Shown here: piece after piece, positions 1 through 11,379 of the stretch
How positions within the stretch are numbered: the first letter of the stretch is position 1
How the letters are laid out: each line of letters starts with the position of its first letter
DNA from: Paraspadella gotoi
Lineage: Eukaryota; Chaetognatha
Length of the DNA: 64,000 nt
NCBI GenBank assembly: GCA_051294375.1
Contig: CM119266.1
Span: 26,382,153 to 26,446,152 of the forward strand
Direction: 5' to 3'
Position numbers and translations under genes: made by a program
The notes under the pieces: generated by a model
Databases searched by the model: none
Told to the model about the DNA's origin: nothing
What the model saw: the letters and a program-made list of their open reading frames with translations, nothing else

Positions 1-350
1 GAATTTGACGTCATTTGTAAAACTGGAACATATCTCAAATATGTTTATATTGTCTTGAAGGGAAAAAATCCATTTCATTTCTATATAAAACCAAGGATGG
101 AAAATTTTTCCGTACAGAAGAAATCTATTTGTTCTGGCTTGTTTGATATCAAGATGTTGATGATTTGACAAGAGAAAAAAAATGCGAGCCCTTCAGATGC
201 AACAGGATCGGAATCAAGTGTTTTTACATCAATTTTTTACCGAAATTTTTCCCAGGAACATTTATATTATTTGGTAGTCAGATTTGAACAAAAATCTCCA
301 TTGAAAAAAATATTTCTTGATCTCTCAGAACGACGTCGGCTCCTACTAAT
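1..350 (-). repeat. Partial copy of dispersed repeat R3
   Basis: Reverse-complement relative of 33682-34231 and 43219-43937. Shared landmarks are the block reading TCGGAATCAAGTGTTTTTAC, the CAAGCCAGAACAAATAGA block read on the minus strand, and the terminal GACGTCGGCTCCTA. It is cut by the window edge. No coding capacity was seen. Confidence 0.75.
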
Positions 351-919
351 AGAGACTGTTACAATTAATTACAACTAAATTATATTTAATCCTAAAATTA
401 CCTTTTAATTATAACATAATTAAAAAAATGAAATACACGGAGGTCCAGCTCTAATGGGACTAACTTCAAGTGCTTACAAATCAAGCGGTTTATGATAGAA
501 AAAAAAATTTAGAAACTCGGCTCATTTTCCTTTTTATCGATAGAAAAATGTTTGAAAAACCCCTGTAACTAATGCTTTTTGAATAACATGTCAAAGTTTT
601 TTGCCCCATTCCTTTTGCCCAGTTTATCTGAATGCAATTCTCGTTATTAATGAAAATGTAGGATAGAGAAGCAGAATGACCCACGCATCCCATACAGAAC
701 TGTCGACTTAGTGACAGGAATATTGAATTCCAAAGGGACGCGTTCTCAAAAGCTTATGCCGCCTTCTTTGGACGGTAGGAGAAGGTTATGGTTGCCAATT
801 TTTTTGGTTTTTTTTAATAGATTAGGTTGTAATTACTATTTTTTTTACAAGTGTACAACTTTTTATAGTTTTTTTTTTAAAGACAAAAATCAAAGTTTTT
901 TGAATTGTGCAACGAATTT
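351..919. other. AT-rich non-coding stretch
   Basis: No exon-like GC-rich block, RNA gene or complete repeat was recognised. It probably lies in an upstream RASA1 intron, because the first RASA1 exon in the window starts at 1832 in mid-gene. 1396-1831 is the same kind of sequence. Confidence 0.5.
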
Positions 920-1395
920 TATTTATTCAATACGGACATGTTTCGACTCTGTTTCGAGTCTTAATCAGCAAGTGAAATATCAGAGTCACATATCTCAAAC
1001 ATCAGTTTTGGAGAGAGAGAGAGAGAGAGAAAGAAAGAAAGAGAAAGAAAGAGAGAGAGAAAGAAAAAGAGTTTCCAACAAAGAATTGAGTGAGGGATAG
1101 TGGTCAGATGTGAGGACAGGTCAAGGTAAGGGCAGGGAAGAAGAGAGTAAGTGAATTTGAAATTTGAAAGAAAGAGAGAGATAATACATTAGGCAATGTA
1201 CAACGATGATAAAATTAGAGAATAAATTAAATGTATAACAATAATTAATAAGTTGTTAACTGAGTTTGAAATTTGAAATAAGGAAAGTTAAAAAGAAGAG
1301 TAAGCGGTGAGGGATAAGATAAGTTAAGAGTAAGTGAAATATGGTAAGAAAGAGCTCAAAATGATTCAGTCCCAAAAGAGCTGGAACTCCATGTA
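920..1395 (-). mobile_element. Penelope-like terminal repeat (pLTR) fragment
   Basis: On the minus strand this contains a hammerhead-like core (about 930-970). On the plus strand a GA-rich tract (1013-1070) and a segment ending AAGAAAGAGCTCAAAA follow. The same order of hammerhead motif, GA/CT tract, TTTCCAACA motif and AAGAAAGAGCTCAAAA occurs at 41430-41850, where it adjoins a Penelope-like reverse transcriptase/GIY-YIG remnant. A shorter inverted relative is at 13410-13700. Assignment to Penelope-like elements rests on that linkage. Confidence 0.6.
930..970 (-). ncRNA. Degenerate hammerhead ribozyme motif
   Basis: The minus strand reads CTGATTA, then a perfect 5-bp stem II (GACTC / GAGTC, loop GAAACA), then GAAAC, then ATGTC. 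The core differs from the hammerhead consensus CUGANGA at one position (U in place of the conserved G), so this copy is probably inactive. Compare the intact-looking cores at 13651 and 42996. Confidence 0.5.
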
Positions 1396-1831
1396 TTATT
1401 AAAATGTTATTTTAGCAGTAATTGAAAAAAAAAAAGTAAAGCAAATTGATTGCTAACTCTTATGTTTAATTTTATTATCATTATAACAATTGCTTATAGT
1501 GAGCATCAGTCAAAAAACAATGTATCATCAACGCTAATCTATGGAAATAACTTTTTTCCAATTTCGTTTTGAGTATCTGACTTCAAACTTGCCATATTCT
1601 ACTGCCTGAACCAATTTGAATTTTTTTTCCGCCAATCGATAGCTTTTTAGCTGTCAAATTGTCTCTTTTATTTCAGAAAAAAAAAAAAATTTTTAGCTAT
1701 AGTTCTCATATATATATTTTTTTAATTTAAAAAAGAAATAGTAGCTACTTTTTTTTGTGCCGCAGTGTATAAGTACTAACTGTATATAGTTAGTACTTTA
1801 ATTAATATAATAATCGTTTTGGTTTTGTAAG

Positions 1832-4800
1832 ATCGAATGCAAGAGTGGATGAAAGCGATTCTGCCTTTTTGCGCGAAAATCCCCGGCAACGTCGGCGCCA
1901 CGGGAATTGGAGTCGGCGGCGGCGGAGCCGGAGGAGGAAGAGTTACCGGATTGAGAGAGATGAGATCGCTTGTTGTGGCCATTCAAGACGCGCACAGGTT
2001 AGTCGCTAGGAGATTCGAGATTCGTTGAAAATTGCTTCACCTTCACCTTTACTGGCAGGCTTCCGATAAAGTACGTGAATCATCCCTACTTTCTTGTCGC
2101 TTTAAATGACATCAACGCCTGTCGTACTCGCGTCAAAGAAGCTCCTAACCCTATATTTGACGAGGAATACACCCTCGACGATTTGCCCGGTAAATAGACC
2201 TGACATCCATTAATAAATCTGAAATGTTGAATTGATAGTCTTCGACCGACTTCTCGCTACGATGAATAATATTGAATATTGATCAATCCATATTACTTAA
2301 AAATTTTCTTATTCATTTTTAGAGGTTGATGATCTGTCACAAAATATTTTCGGACAGGTGATATCGATTACGTGACGATTTCGCTGTTCAACAAACGTCC
2401 AAGGTCAAAGGACGTTCACGTAGCACAGATCACAGTTCATCTTAAGGAACTCGACAACGGGGAACTCATCGAGGAGTGGTTTCAACTCTCGCCTGTTTCA
2501 CCGCAAATGAAGGGTGATATGGGATCCGTGCGCGTCAAGGTGAGCAGCATTTTTACATATTCAGTTATTTTTCTCTGTTGGTCCGTTTTCATTCAAGCAA
2601 AATTAGATATTTTAGTAGTCGACCTTGATTAAAATGAGAATTGATTAAATTGTTTAATGTGTACGAAATAAATTCAAATAATAGTTAAATTTAAAAATAA
2701 AGCGACATTTGCAAAATAAATCATTTATTATTCACTGATTTTTATCTCATAAACCCAAAATATTTTCTAGAATCTATGTAGTATTCGAGCCTTTTTATCT
2801 CATTTCAACTTTCCTCAAAAAGGGTTTCCACGTCAGCAGTTCCGAAAACGTGACGAGCGGTCTTGCGAAATATGTAGCCTTGGTAGTTGTCTAAGAACCA
2901 CTCTCGGTTGTTTAACTCCGACAGCTTACAATCCCCCGAGCCGCCCTCCAAAATAACGTTGGCGCGACGAGATGACGTAAGCTGCATTCGCCGAAGCGCG
3001 TACAATCTCGATCAGAATTTATCTAGGAGGGTTAAAAAATAGTTAAAAATGCGACCTGTTCCGCCAATGTGAGTTCCACTTCGCTTCCGCTCTCGTCAGC
3101 CAACATCATCTCTATTTTTCTCATCCCGTTTGACGGTAATGGCGTCATTGGTGACGGGGATATCAGAGCCACTCCATCAGTTGTGGAAGGGCACTCCGAC
3201 CTCGACGATGCCAACGCCGGGTCGACTGTAGAAGACGTCGATACGGAATCGTAATACCCGGGAGCCCTCTTGCGCCGATTTCTTTTTCCCATCTTTCTTC
3301 GCCGAGCCTCCAAGAGCTCGCAACGTTCGTCCTCGTAAAAGTGGGATCCTTCGGTCGTTTGCAGGATCGCCTCCGGACGCCCTCTCTTCATTCTCCACGC
3401 GCCGTCACCCTCGGCCATCATATCGCCTTTGCCGCAAAAGTAGAAATCAACGAAGTCTTCTTCCGCCGTGAGGTAGTCAGAATCGTTCGTCGACGATTCG
3501 CCGATGCTCTCGCCACTACCGCAAAGCGTTGTTGAAGATCCCGAGACGTCGTCGAGCAGGAGACGGTTGTTGTTGTTAATGTTGTCGTCTTCCTCTCCGA
3601 ACAGGCGTCTTTCGTCCTTCCACCAGACTGGGCTCTCCTCGTGGTGCTCCTTCGAGGAGTCCGAGTGAAACCCGGCGATCATTTCCAAATCGGAATCGTC
3701 ATGGAAATCAAATTCGCGATCGGCGGCGTTGTCTGTAATATCTCCCGGGCAGCCGCAGACTTGGATGTCGCAAAAACCCAGTCCGCAACCTTGACCGCCG
3801 CACGCGCAAGGCGGTCGGGCGTCAACGGACAGAGAAGACTCGGAGTCGTCATCGTATGCCGCGTCATCCGGAGATATTTCGACGATGTGCATGATGCACT
3901 GAACGATATCCATCAATTACTCATTACGAAAAAGATTTAATTATAGCGTTATGTCGCATAGTTTACCTGTTTAAGATTGTTCTTCTTAATCTCTACAGAA
4001 AGTTTTTTCTTTTCTCTAACTTGTGTTTCGACGCTGGTAGTTTTTGGCGGCAACCAGGAGATGGGGTCCAACATCGTTCTTGTTAGACGTGCCAGGAGTA
4101 ATAATTTTTGCGAAGCAGTTCGCTTTAAACTCTGTAAGAATTGGTTTGAAATTTGTCTTGAACTTCAATTTGTCATCCTCGAATTGATCGAAAAGTTACC
4201 GCCAAATCCAGCGAAATGCGTTTTGTGGGTAGATCGGTTTCGTCATTAACTTGGTTGAAATTCGTCCCTGTTTTCTCGGTGGAATCAGTTGGTCCTAATT
4301 GGGCGTGTTTAGAATCTTTACCGTTTTCTTCCTGTTGAATGGAGAAAGATATATTTTCCCCGAATCGTTTTCGTGAAAAAAAATGTGATTGTGTTCCGTC
4401 CACAATTGAATAAAAGTTACATTACCAAATCGTAAACCTGGTCAAATTCTTCGGCTGAAAAAAAAATAAGAAAATAAAATTTATTTATATTAGTTGAAAA
4501 TTAAAGTAGCGTGGTAAAATTGACAATAAACATTTCTTTACCATTTTGATTCGTATCTTTTTGTAACAAGCCGTGTGAGTGATTGATATCCTCGTCTGGA
4601 TCCGGGTCGTCGAACTGACACGAAAACAAGCCGAGTATATAAGTATATCCTATAAGTGTATCATTGATGTTGTGCGTGATACCTCCACCAAAATCCAAAG
4701 AATGATGGTGTAGACTATGAGACCGAAAAAAATTGCGACGAGGGCGTCCAGCAAGACGGCGCCTGGTTCGCATGGGATTTTGCTCGCCATCAGAGAAACC

Positions 4801-7800
4801 GCGGAAACAGTGACGCCGGTGAGAGACTTTCCAGCCTTGCCAGCGTAGTTGCGAGCCATCTCGGGGCCTCTCGAAACGAGACCCAAAAGTCCCTCACTGT
4901 CGCGTTGATTATTAAAAATATTAAAATTGTTTGCGTTGGGACAGAATTTCTTAAGTCTTTTACTTGATTCCTTTAGTGTTTACGTCTGTCCCAATCACTA
5001 GGCTAAAGCTAATCGAAGCAATCGTGAGCACTAATAATTTTCGAAATAAGAAGAGCATAACGACTTTCACGAATCTATCCTGGAACCATCTAGAGCACTA
5101 ATTTATTCAACGCTTTTGTTTTATGAGCTACTTTAATAAAAGATTATTTTTCGTAATATATTATCATTACGACCAGCAGTGCTGGACCGCAAAATCCCAG
5201 CGAATGTAATAATAAGCCTTTATAGTTTTAGGCAACGCGAGCAGATTTGAGGTTTTTTTACTGTCTTAACAAATGAGCAACCAACTATAGGAGAATTATA
5301 TGCAATTATGCATTTTTAACGTAAATGGGACAGACCGATGGACAGACATACCGACAGAGCGACCGAAAAGTGACTTCGAGTTAAATCGTAAAAAATATAT
5401 CGTTTTTTGCACTTTCACTGCCTCTCTATAATAAAAACACAATGAATGCTAACTTTTATTAATCTTTTGTCAGGTGAAGTACATGCACGAATTGATAATG
5501 CCCGCCCACGAATATGGCGCCCTCAAAGAATTAACGGTGTCAAAAGATTTCGAGGTGGTATTTGCTTTAGCGGACGTCGCGGGATCCGACCGTGTGCCTC
5601 TTGCGCGGGCTCTGCTTTCTGTTTTTCAAGAAGAAGGTGAGATTACTGAGTCTGACATTTTGAGAAATCAGTACAGACCAGGGAGCGACGAATAAATAAG
5701 TTTCATTTCTGTAGGTCAAGAAGCTATTTTGCTTCGAGTTATGAACGATCGAGAAATCGAACAAGAAGACGATACGTCAACGCTGTTTCGGTCTTCCACG
5801 ATGGCCACGTGTCTGATGGATCAGTATATGAAGGTAAGGTTTTTATCGTCGCAATCGCTTTGCGTTTGCGACAATCTCGTAACGCTTTTGCGCATAAGTG
5901 GCGTAGTCGTCGTCGTCGTTCCAACTTTTCGATCGCCTTTTTGATGACTAAATTTTGGTGTATGATGCTGAAAATTTATATACAGCTTCTCATCATCAAG
6001 GTCTTTGAAATTGGGCGAGGACAGTTTATTAAATATGTTTTGTTTACGTTTTATCAAAACAAACAAATTTCCTCTATTTTTATTTTTATGTCTCCTCCTC
6101 TCTCTTCTTTTCTCTTCTTCTTTTAATTATATGTAGCTCTCTCTCTCTTTTCCCCAGTCGCTGATTCCTTGGGCTCTGCAGGGTAGGGTGGAGTGATGAA
6201 AAGATTAAGCGATGGAATAATATTTTTTGCTGCCTTTGTATTTGCAATAAAAAATAATTAAGCTATTTTTTAAAAAAAATTTGCATAACAGTATCATTAA
6301 TTGAATTTTTTTTATAGTAATATTCTTATAAAATCATAAAATTTTTAAATCATATTTTTTTAATTATAAGAACAGTTTCGGATTCTCCGGAAAAAACTGA
6401 AAAACTTTTGTAAAATATGTTACATGATATTTTTAGGTTAAAGCTGTGAAAAATGACCAAAACGTTTCATCATATAATAGTTTCTACTACAAAGTGTGAA
6501 AAAGTGGAGAATTTGACTTTTTTTTTGTATTTTTGATGCTGAAGACATTGAAATTTTTAATAACATATTTTATATTTTTGATATAACTTTTTATGAAGAA
6601 TCAGAATCTTTAATAAAAATTTAAAAAAGTATTTTTAAAATTTATGATTTTATAAGGATATTACTATAAATATATTGTAATTAATGATACTGTTCCCCAA
6701 ACAATATAAGCAAAATGTTTTTTGTACTCCTTAATCATACTATCTCACGTCTAAATATCCTTGTTTGTTCGCTCAAATAAAATTTATGTTCCCCAGTGCT
6801 CCACTCGACTGCAGGGGCTTTCTTTCTTTTTCTCTCTTTTCTCCTGCTGCTTCTGCTGATTCGTCCGCTGATTCGTCTGCTGTTTCGTCTGCTGTTTCTC
6901 TCTTTCTCTCTGCATTTTTATTAAAAAAAAATTGAATTAGGATTGAGCTTGTAAAATTAGGTATCGCATTCGTGCATGTTATCATTTTGCTATCTCAACA
7001 TCGGGTTTTTATTTCGTTTTTTCTTCTCGTCACTCTCTCTTTATTTTTTTTCCCTTCCTTTCTATTCTTTCTTTCTTTTCTATTCTTTCTTTCTTTTCTA
7101 TTCTTTCTTTCTTTTCTTTCTTTTTTTTTAATTTTTTCTTTCTTTTCTATTCTTTCTTTCTTTTCTATTTTTTCTTCTTTTCTATTTTTTCTTTCTTCTT
7201 TCTATTCTTTCTTTCCTTTCTATATTTTCTTTCCTTTCTATTCTTTCTTTCCTTTCTATTCTTTCTTTCCTTTCAATTCTTTCTTTATATTTACTCTTTT
7301 CTTTTTTTTTTTCTGTTTATAAATTAATTTTCTTTTCTCAAATTTGATTTTTTTTAGTATCAAAATTTGTCGTCAATCCAGATTTTTTTATGCATTGCGA
7401 CGATCCTTATGCTTTTAAGATTTTTTGTCATAAAAATCGTTAATACGTCATACGTAATTCTTCCATCCTTTCATTTTTTGCTCATATAATAATATTAATA
7501 ATAATATAATATATTATGAAATTGGTACAACCAATATAAAAATTATCCATTCATTTAATAAATAAGCTATCTTGCCCCTGACTTTAATAATATAATAATA
7601 TATTTTATTAAGAGCACGGGACTCTTAATCCCGGGGTCGTGGGTTCGAGCCCCACATTGGGCGCCACTGGGAAGATGGGTATCTAGCTAAGGGTAGGTAC
7701 TAACTAGTTTCTCTTCAGGTAAAAGAGGTAAGTAAAGATATGGAGTCTAATAAGTCTAAAGTCTAGTAAAGACGGTTATGTACAAAATAAGAGGGAGAGG

Positions 7801-10258
7801 GAGGGAGGTTTCTTGTGCCCCGACTTGTGAGTTGAGCTGAGAGTGAATCCTTGGTCCCGGCCCGAGGGTTGCCGGAGGGATGAGGAGGAGGGGATGAGGA
7901 GGAAGGGACGACGGAGATGGGGAAGAGCTGTGGCGGTAAACGCCCCTCTATCTTGATAATATATAATATCTAACGCGTAAACGATTTTAATTTAATTCCA
8001 CAGAGAACTTGTGGTGACTTCTTGAACTTCGCGATCAAGAAGTCCATCATCTCTATAATGGAAAGCAGAGACTCTTGCGAGTTAGACTTGAGTCGCCTTG
8101 ACCGAGCGTCGGACGCCCACGTCAACGCCGAGCATCTTCTGGTCAGTTTTTGGATTTAAAAAGTAAAAAGTAAAAAAAGAATACTAGTCAAAAGCCACGG
8201 CAAAAGCTTTTTCTTCCGACAACTATCATCTGTCCCACGTGTCCGGTGTCAGGTGCTGCTGAACGACGTGATAGAATCGATCTTCGACTCGGCGCACGCC
8301 GCCCCTCCCGTCCTCCGATACATATGTGGCTGCCTGCAAAAGAGCGTTTCTACCAAGTGGCCGGAAAATGAAATCGTCAGAACCCGAGTCGTTTCCGTAT
8401 TCATCTTTCTCCGACTCCTCTCGCCGGCGATAAGGTGGGAAATGGTAGTATAACAGTCGCTCGAGTCTTATCGATTTTTTGTTTTTTTCACAAGCTTATT
8501 TTCTTTCAATTCTATATTTATCGAACTGAATTCTGCGTGATGGTCTAGTACCTTAATGAGTTCTTTTTTCATTCTGTCAGTTGACATTGTAGGATATAAA
8601 ATTTTGGAATCATAATACATGTATTTTTAATTGAGATTAAATGTGCACCTTAGTAGACCTTTATCTTCATTTTTATCCTCAAATTAGAAATCCGAAAGTG
8701 TTCAACCTGATCAACGAGACCCCGTCCGAGACCGCGGACCGAACTCTCACACTTGTCGCCAAATGCCTCCAAAATCTCGCCAATTTGGTCGAGTTCGGCG
8801 CAAAGGAGCCTTACATGAACGTCGTCAATCCTTTCATCGTTCGAAACAAATCGAGAATGGTCGAGTTTCTCAATCAACTATCCAACGTTCACGAAAATCC
8901 TTCCGCAGGTTTTGTGATAAAACTTATTGCGGTTTGATTTAAGATTGAGCCGAGGTTAATGTATAAGGGGGTATGTTTGCCTGAGATAAGATAGGCATAT
9001 AACTAGGTACCAAAAGGTTCAGTGTTCATTAATATCTTACTTGATGGTATGTTGACTTGGTATCGGTGAAGAACGCTCGCTTACTATATAAACTGTCTTT
9101 AATGTGTATAGCTAGTTAGCTTTGCCTGAAGTAGAGAAATGGAAACACAATTAAAAACTATTTATTTACCTCTATTATATTGTGCTTAAACCTTATTTAG
9201 AATTATTAATGATTAACTGTTAAGATGTTAATCTTATGCTGATTGAGCTCTGATAAGGAGAAATGAACTTTAACAAGAGAGTGCGTCCCCAAAACCATAG
9301 CTGAATAATAGTTTAACTTCTGAACAAATAAAGGAATCACTAAATATGAGCAAGTCAAATCTTTAAGTAATAAAATGTTAAAAGTATTATTATTAATTAA
9401 CTAGTTAAAATATTAAAATGACTCATGTTAATCATTAACATTGCTAAAGACTATATTTAGCTACTAGAAAACCATGAAACAGAACTAATATCAAAATCCA
9501 AAATGAAATTAGACACATTTCGATTCAATACTGCAATATGTAAATGAGATTGAGAGATTTAAGATCATATTAAATAATCATCTCTTACAAATGTAGTGCA
9601 GAAGGATCTTTATAGAAATGAGCTTTCGATTTTTCGAGCCCAGCATCAATTCCAAGGAAACCACCGGATGAAATTTTGCATAGATAGTGCTAATGATGAT
9701 ACGAATAGAACTATCAAGGCGATTTTTAAAATTTAACCCCTGAGCTGAGATACGGGGCCCTGAGGGTTTTTTTGGGATTTTTTGGGTTTTTTTAATTTGA
9801 ACAGCTGCATAGGAATTCTTCTAGAAAAAATAATTTATAACCATTTATAGTCATTTTACTTTCATTTTTGGGTTCATGAACTCAGAGGGTGAGGCCCGTT
9901 TTATGATGGCGAACGGTTTATGTAATAATAACAAAATAAATACCACTACGCTGAACCACCTTCACTCCCTTCAGGGAATCAAATGACGACGCGTCCCGGG
10001 CGCGCTTTTCAAACGTCGCCGCACGCGACTACTTCTCCCGCCCGCGGTTCCTCGGACATCGCCCGCGAACTCGCTTGCCTCCACCACATTTGCGAGACAC
10101 ACCTGCCCGAGCTCGACTCAATCAGCGCCCAGGGCGGGGGGAGCAATAAACTGCGGAAACTCATCGCCATGACGGACATGCTGCGCGGCCACAAGAAACA
10201 CTACATGCAGCAGCAACAGCAAGTCGGAACTCTACTACAGCCGGAGCGGATGGTATAA
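1832..10258 (+). CDS. RASA1: RASA1 (p120 RasGAP) orthologue, C-terminal nine exons
   Basis: Ras GTPase-activating protein, which speeds GTP hydrolysis by Ras at the membrane. Inferred exons are 1832-1997, 2059-2189, 2358-2539, 5474-5636, 5715-5833, 8004-8141, 8253-8434, 8688-8908 and 9975-10258. All have AG/GT borders and compatible phases, giving 527 residues plus stop. The order matches the end of RASA1: EWM segment at the PH end, C2 domain (YVNHPYFLVALNDI), then GAP domain with the arginine finger in TLFRSS, NDREIEQED, RYICGCLQKS, FLRLLSPAI and the near-invariant NLVEFGAKEPYMNVVNPFI. The C-terminal exon (LACLHHICETHLPEL) matches the RASA1 tail, which separates it from SynGAP and GAP1 paralogues. 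A Gly-rich linker is seen in the first exon. SH2, SH3 and most of PH must lie left of the window. Introns carry another gene (minus strand) and several repeats. Confidence 0.92.
2805..5058 (-). CDS. Unrecognised single-pass membrane protein, nested antisense in a RASA1 intron
   Basis: Eight exons can be chained on the minus strand: 5058-4964, 4896-4683, 4614-4542, 4454-4426, 4331-4200, 4131-3967, 3898-3056 and 2981-2805. All have GT/AG borders and consistent phases, totalling 575 codons plus stop. The start is MLFLFRKLLVLTIASISFSL, a good signal peptide. A membrane helix follows at about residues 80-102 (LVAIFFGLIVYTIILWILV), so a short outside part and a long tail are predicted. The tail is strongly acidic and Ser-rich, with a Cys cluster (CACGGQGCGLGFCDIQVCGC) and a basic KMGKRNRRKRAP block. 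The last acceptor is the least certain: it was chosen because it keeps the frame into NNREWFLDNYQGYIFRK. The whole gene lies within the RASA1 intron 2540-5473. No family was recognised and no function is proposed. Confidence 0.6.
5265..5395 (-). repeat. Dispersed repeat related to 44690-44810
   Basis: Its reverse complement contains GTCACTTTTCGGTCG, several CGGTCTGTC-like units and GGTTGCTCATTTGTTA in the same order as 44690-44810. A third, partial relative is at about 60480-60560. Confidence 0.65.
5837..5872. repeat. Short hairpin shared with 58000-58035
   Basis: TATCGTCGCAATCGC followed by GCGTTTGCGAC forms a stem of about 11 bp with one mismatch, starting 3-4 bases after the RASA1 donor at 5834. 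The same hairpin recurs in the last intron of the CD225-like gene. Confidence 0.6.
6184..6808. mobile_element. Fold-back hAT-like non-autonomous element, copy 1
   Basis: The ends are TAGGGTGGAG and CTCCACTCGA (imperfect inverted repeats), flanked by a perfect 8-bp duplication CTGCAGGG (6176-6183 and 6809-6816). The repeat R-CT without the insertion reads through at 11.5 kb, which confirms the insertion. The interior is largely self-complementary (for example ATTCTTATAAAATCAT near 6320 against ATGATTTTATAAGGAT near 6645). No transposase was seen. Confidence 0.85.
7018..7310 (+). repeat. Polypyrimidine tract (TTTCTTTC/TATTC)n
   Basis: Tandem units such as CTTTCTATTCTTTCTTTC lie within a RASA1 intron and inside repeat R-CT. 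The long Phe/Ser/Leu-rich open frame here is low-complexity translation, not a gene. Confidence 0.85.
7513..7595 (+). repeat. End of the TATGAAATTGG repeat family
   Basis: Begins TATGAAATTGGTACAACC and continues to CTTGCCCCTGACTTT. The same end occurs at 26714, 31048, 36926 and 62942 (+), and inverted at 22655, 31128, 40765 and 63845. Confidence 0.75.
7609..7666 (+). pseudogene. 5'-truncated tRNA-Lys(CTT) sequence with encoded CCA
   Basis: Anticodon arm CGGGA-CTCTTAA-TCCCG (anticodon CTT), variable loop, perfect T-arm GTGGG-TTCGAGC-CCCAC and the 3' acceptor strand ending GGGCG-CCA match a eukaryotic tRNA-Lys. The 5' acceptor strand and half of the D-arm are replaced by AT-rich DNA, so it cannot fold as a working tRNA. 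CCA directly after the discriminator suggests retroposition (SINE head) or a copy of a mature tRNA. The following moderately GC-rich 7667-7960 may be the SINE body. Confidence 0.75.
8909..9974 (+). other. RASA1 last intron
   Basis: AT-rich. The only recognisable piece is near 9690-9780 (ATAGAACTATCAAGGCGA ... CCCCTGAGCTGAGATA), a relative of the inverted repeats at 25.3-25.8 kb. Confidence 0.6.
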
Positions 10259-10942
10259 CCCCATACTAATCTTCACATTCGATCGTTTTCGTATCCGACA
10301 AAAATGGAGTTTCTCTTATCGTGGGAAACGCGGTGCAATATAATTAAGTCCCCCCCCTCCCGAGGTTTAATTTTTTTTCATATTGATTTTTAATATCGCC
10401 CAAGACTGACGAAACCAAGAAACTTTAAAATCACTGCGAAAAAATGTTATTTCAACGACTATGGAATATGAACGATAATGTAGTGAAGGAAAAAAAATCA
10501 ACTCTGTCGGACGATGGCGCGGCGGGACGGCTTTCGAAGAAAACCAGTCTCACGCACTTATTCGCCCGTTTTACGTCGCTGCGGGTGAAATACGCCCCAG
10601 CTATTATTTCCCCTCTCCACTTCGACGTTTTTATTTTTAGTTTTTAAAATTTTTAGTTTTTCTCGTTTTTTGTTTCGCCTATCGCGGCCTCAAGTGGTGC
10701 CTACTTGTGAATTGCCTACGTTTATGTATTAATTAAATTTTATTGTTGGCCGATCGATCCACTGTGTACGCGTAGAAAAAAAATCGTTCCTCCTCGAATT
10801 TTGTAAGATTGTAAGCTTCTACCGTTTCTCTTCGCGGAATTGTCGACCACAATTACTGTTATTTTAAAGTTTTTATTTTTGGGGAAAGAAACCACTGATT
10901 AGATATTGCTATCTTTTTCTACAGAAAAATAAGTGAAATAAA
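10259..10942 (+). other. Likely RASA1 3' untranslated region
   Basis: Follows the stop codon after the MV C-terminus. The first good AATAAA signal is at 10937-10942. A 67-codon open frame inside (10444-10647) has no recognised homology. Confidence 0.5.
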
Positions 10943-11379
10943 GAAAGGGCGGTAGTTTTATAAATGGGAAGAAGCAAGCGTTAAATTGGTCAAAACGTTA
11001 TTTTTAAAAACTTCCTTTTTCTCACAAAAAGCATGTTCTTTCCTTGCCCATTTCCCCCAACCCAAATTTCTCCCCTCTATTTGTTCATCCAGTTTTGTTC
11101 CTGCACTTTTACATGTATATCTTACGTGTAAAACTTGTCCCCTCGTAAAAATTACAGAAACTGGGTTTTCTCATTTTTTGACCGTTTATATACTAAAATG
11201 TTAGCGATAATAGAAAATGATTAGTTATCTTGCTAAACTCAGCTAATTAGCTATAGAGGGCTTTCAAATTTTTTTGATGAAGATTATGAATATCAATACA
11301 GGGACTTCAACTGGACCGATACCAAAACACTTGTTATAAAAATAATATACAGTGAAAGAATCATTTAATCATTTATCCT

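Larger units (their letters stand above)
5985..7440 (+). repeat. Dispersed CT-rich repeat R-CT, copy 1 (interrupted)
   Basis: It starts near GAGGACAGTTTATTAAATAT and includes CT-rich tracts, CTCTGCAGGGGCTTTC, CTGCTGCTTCTGCTG, CGTGCATGTTATCATTTTGC and CTGTTTATAAATTAATTTTC. Copy 2 is 11380-12020, and partial copies are at 28660-28790 and 63500-64000. The copy is split by the hAT-like element 6184-6808. No protein was recognised. Confidence 0.7.

Noticed and set aside
711-1100. 129-codon open frame
   Set aside because: Its end is translated GA microsatellite and it runs antisense across a hammerhead/pLTR repeat; no domain.
3069-3940. Plus-strand frames opposite the nested gene
   Set aside because: Complement of the long minus-strand exon, which has phase-consistent splice borders and the better protein.
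6972-7322. 116-codon Phe-rich frame
   Set aside because: Pure translation of a CT-rich tract.
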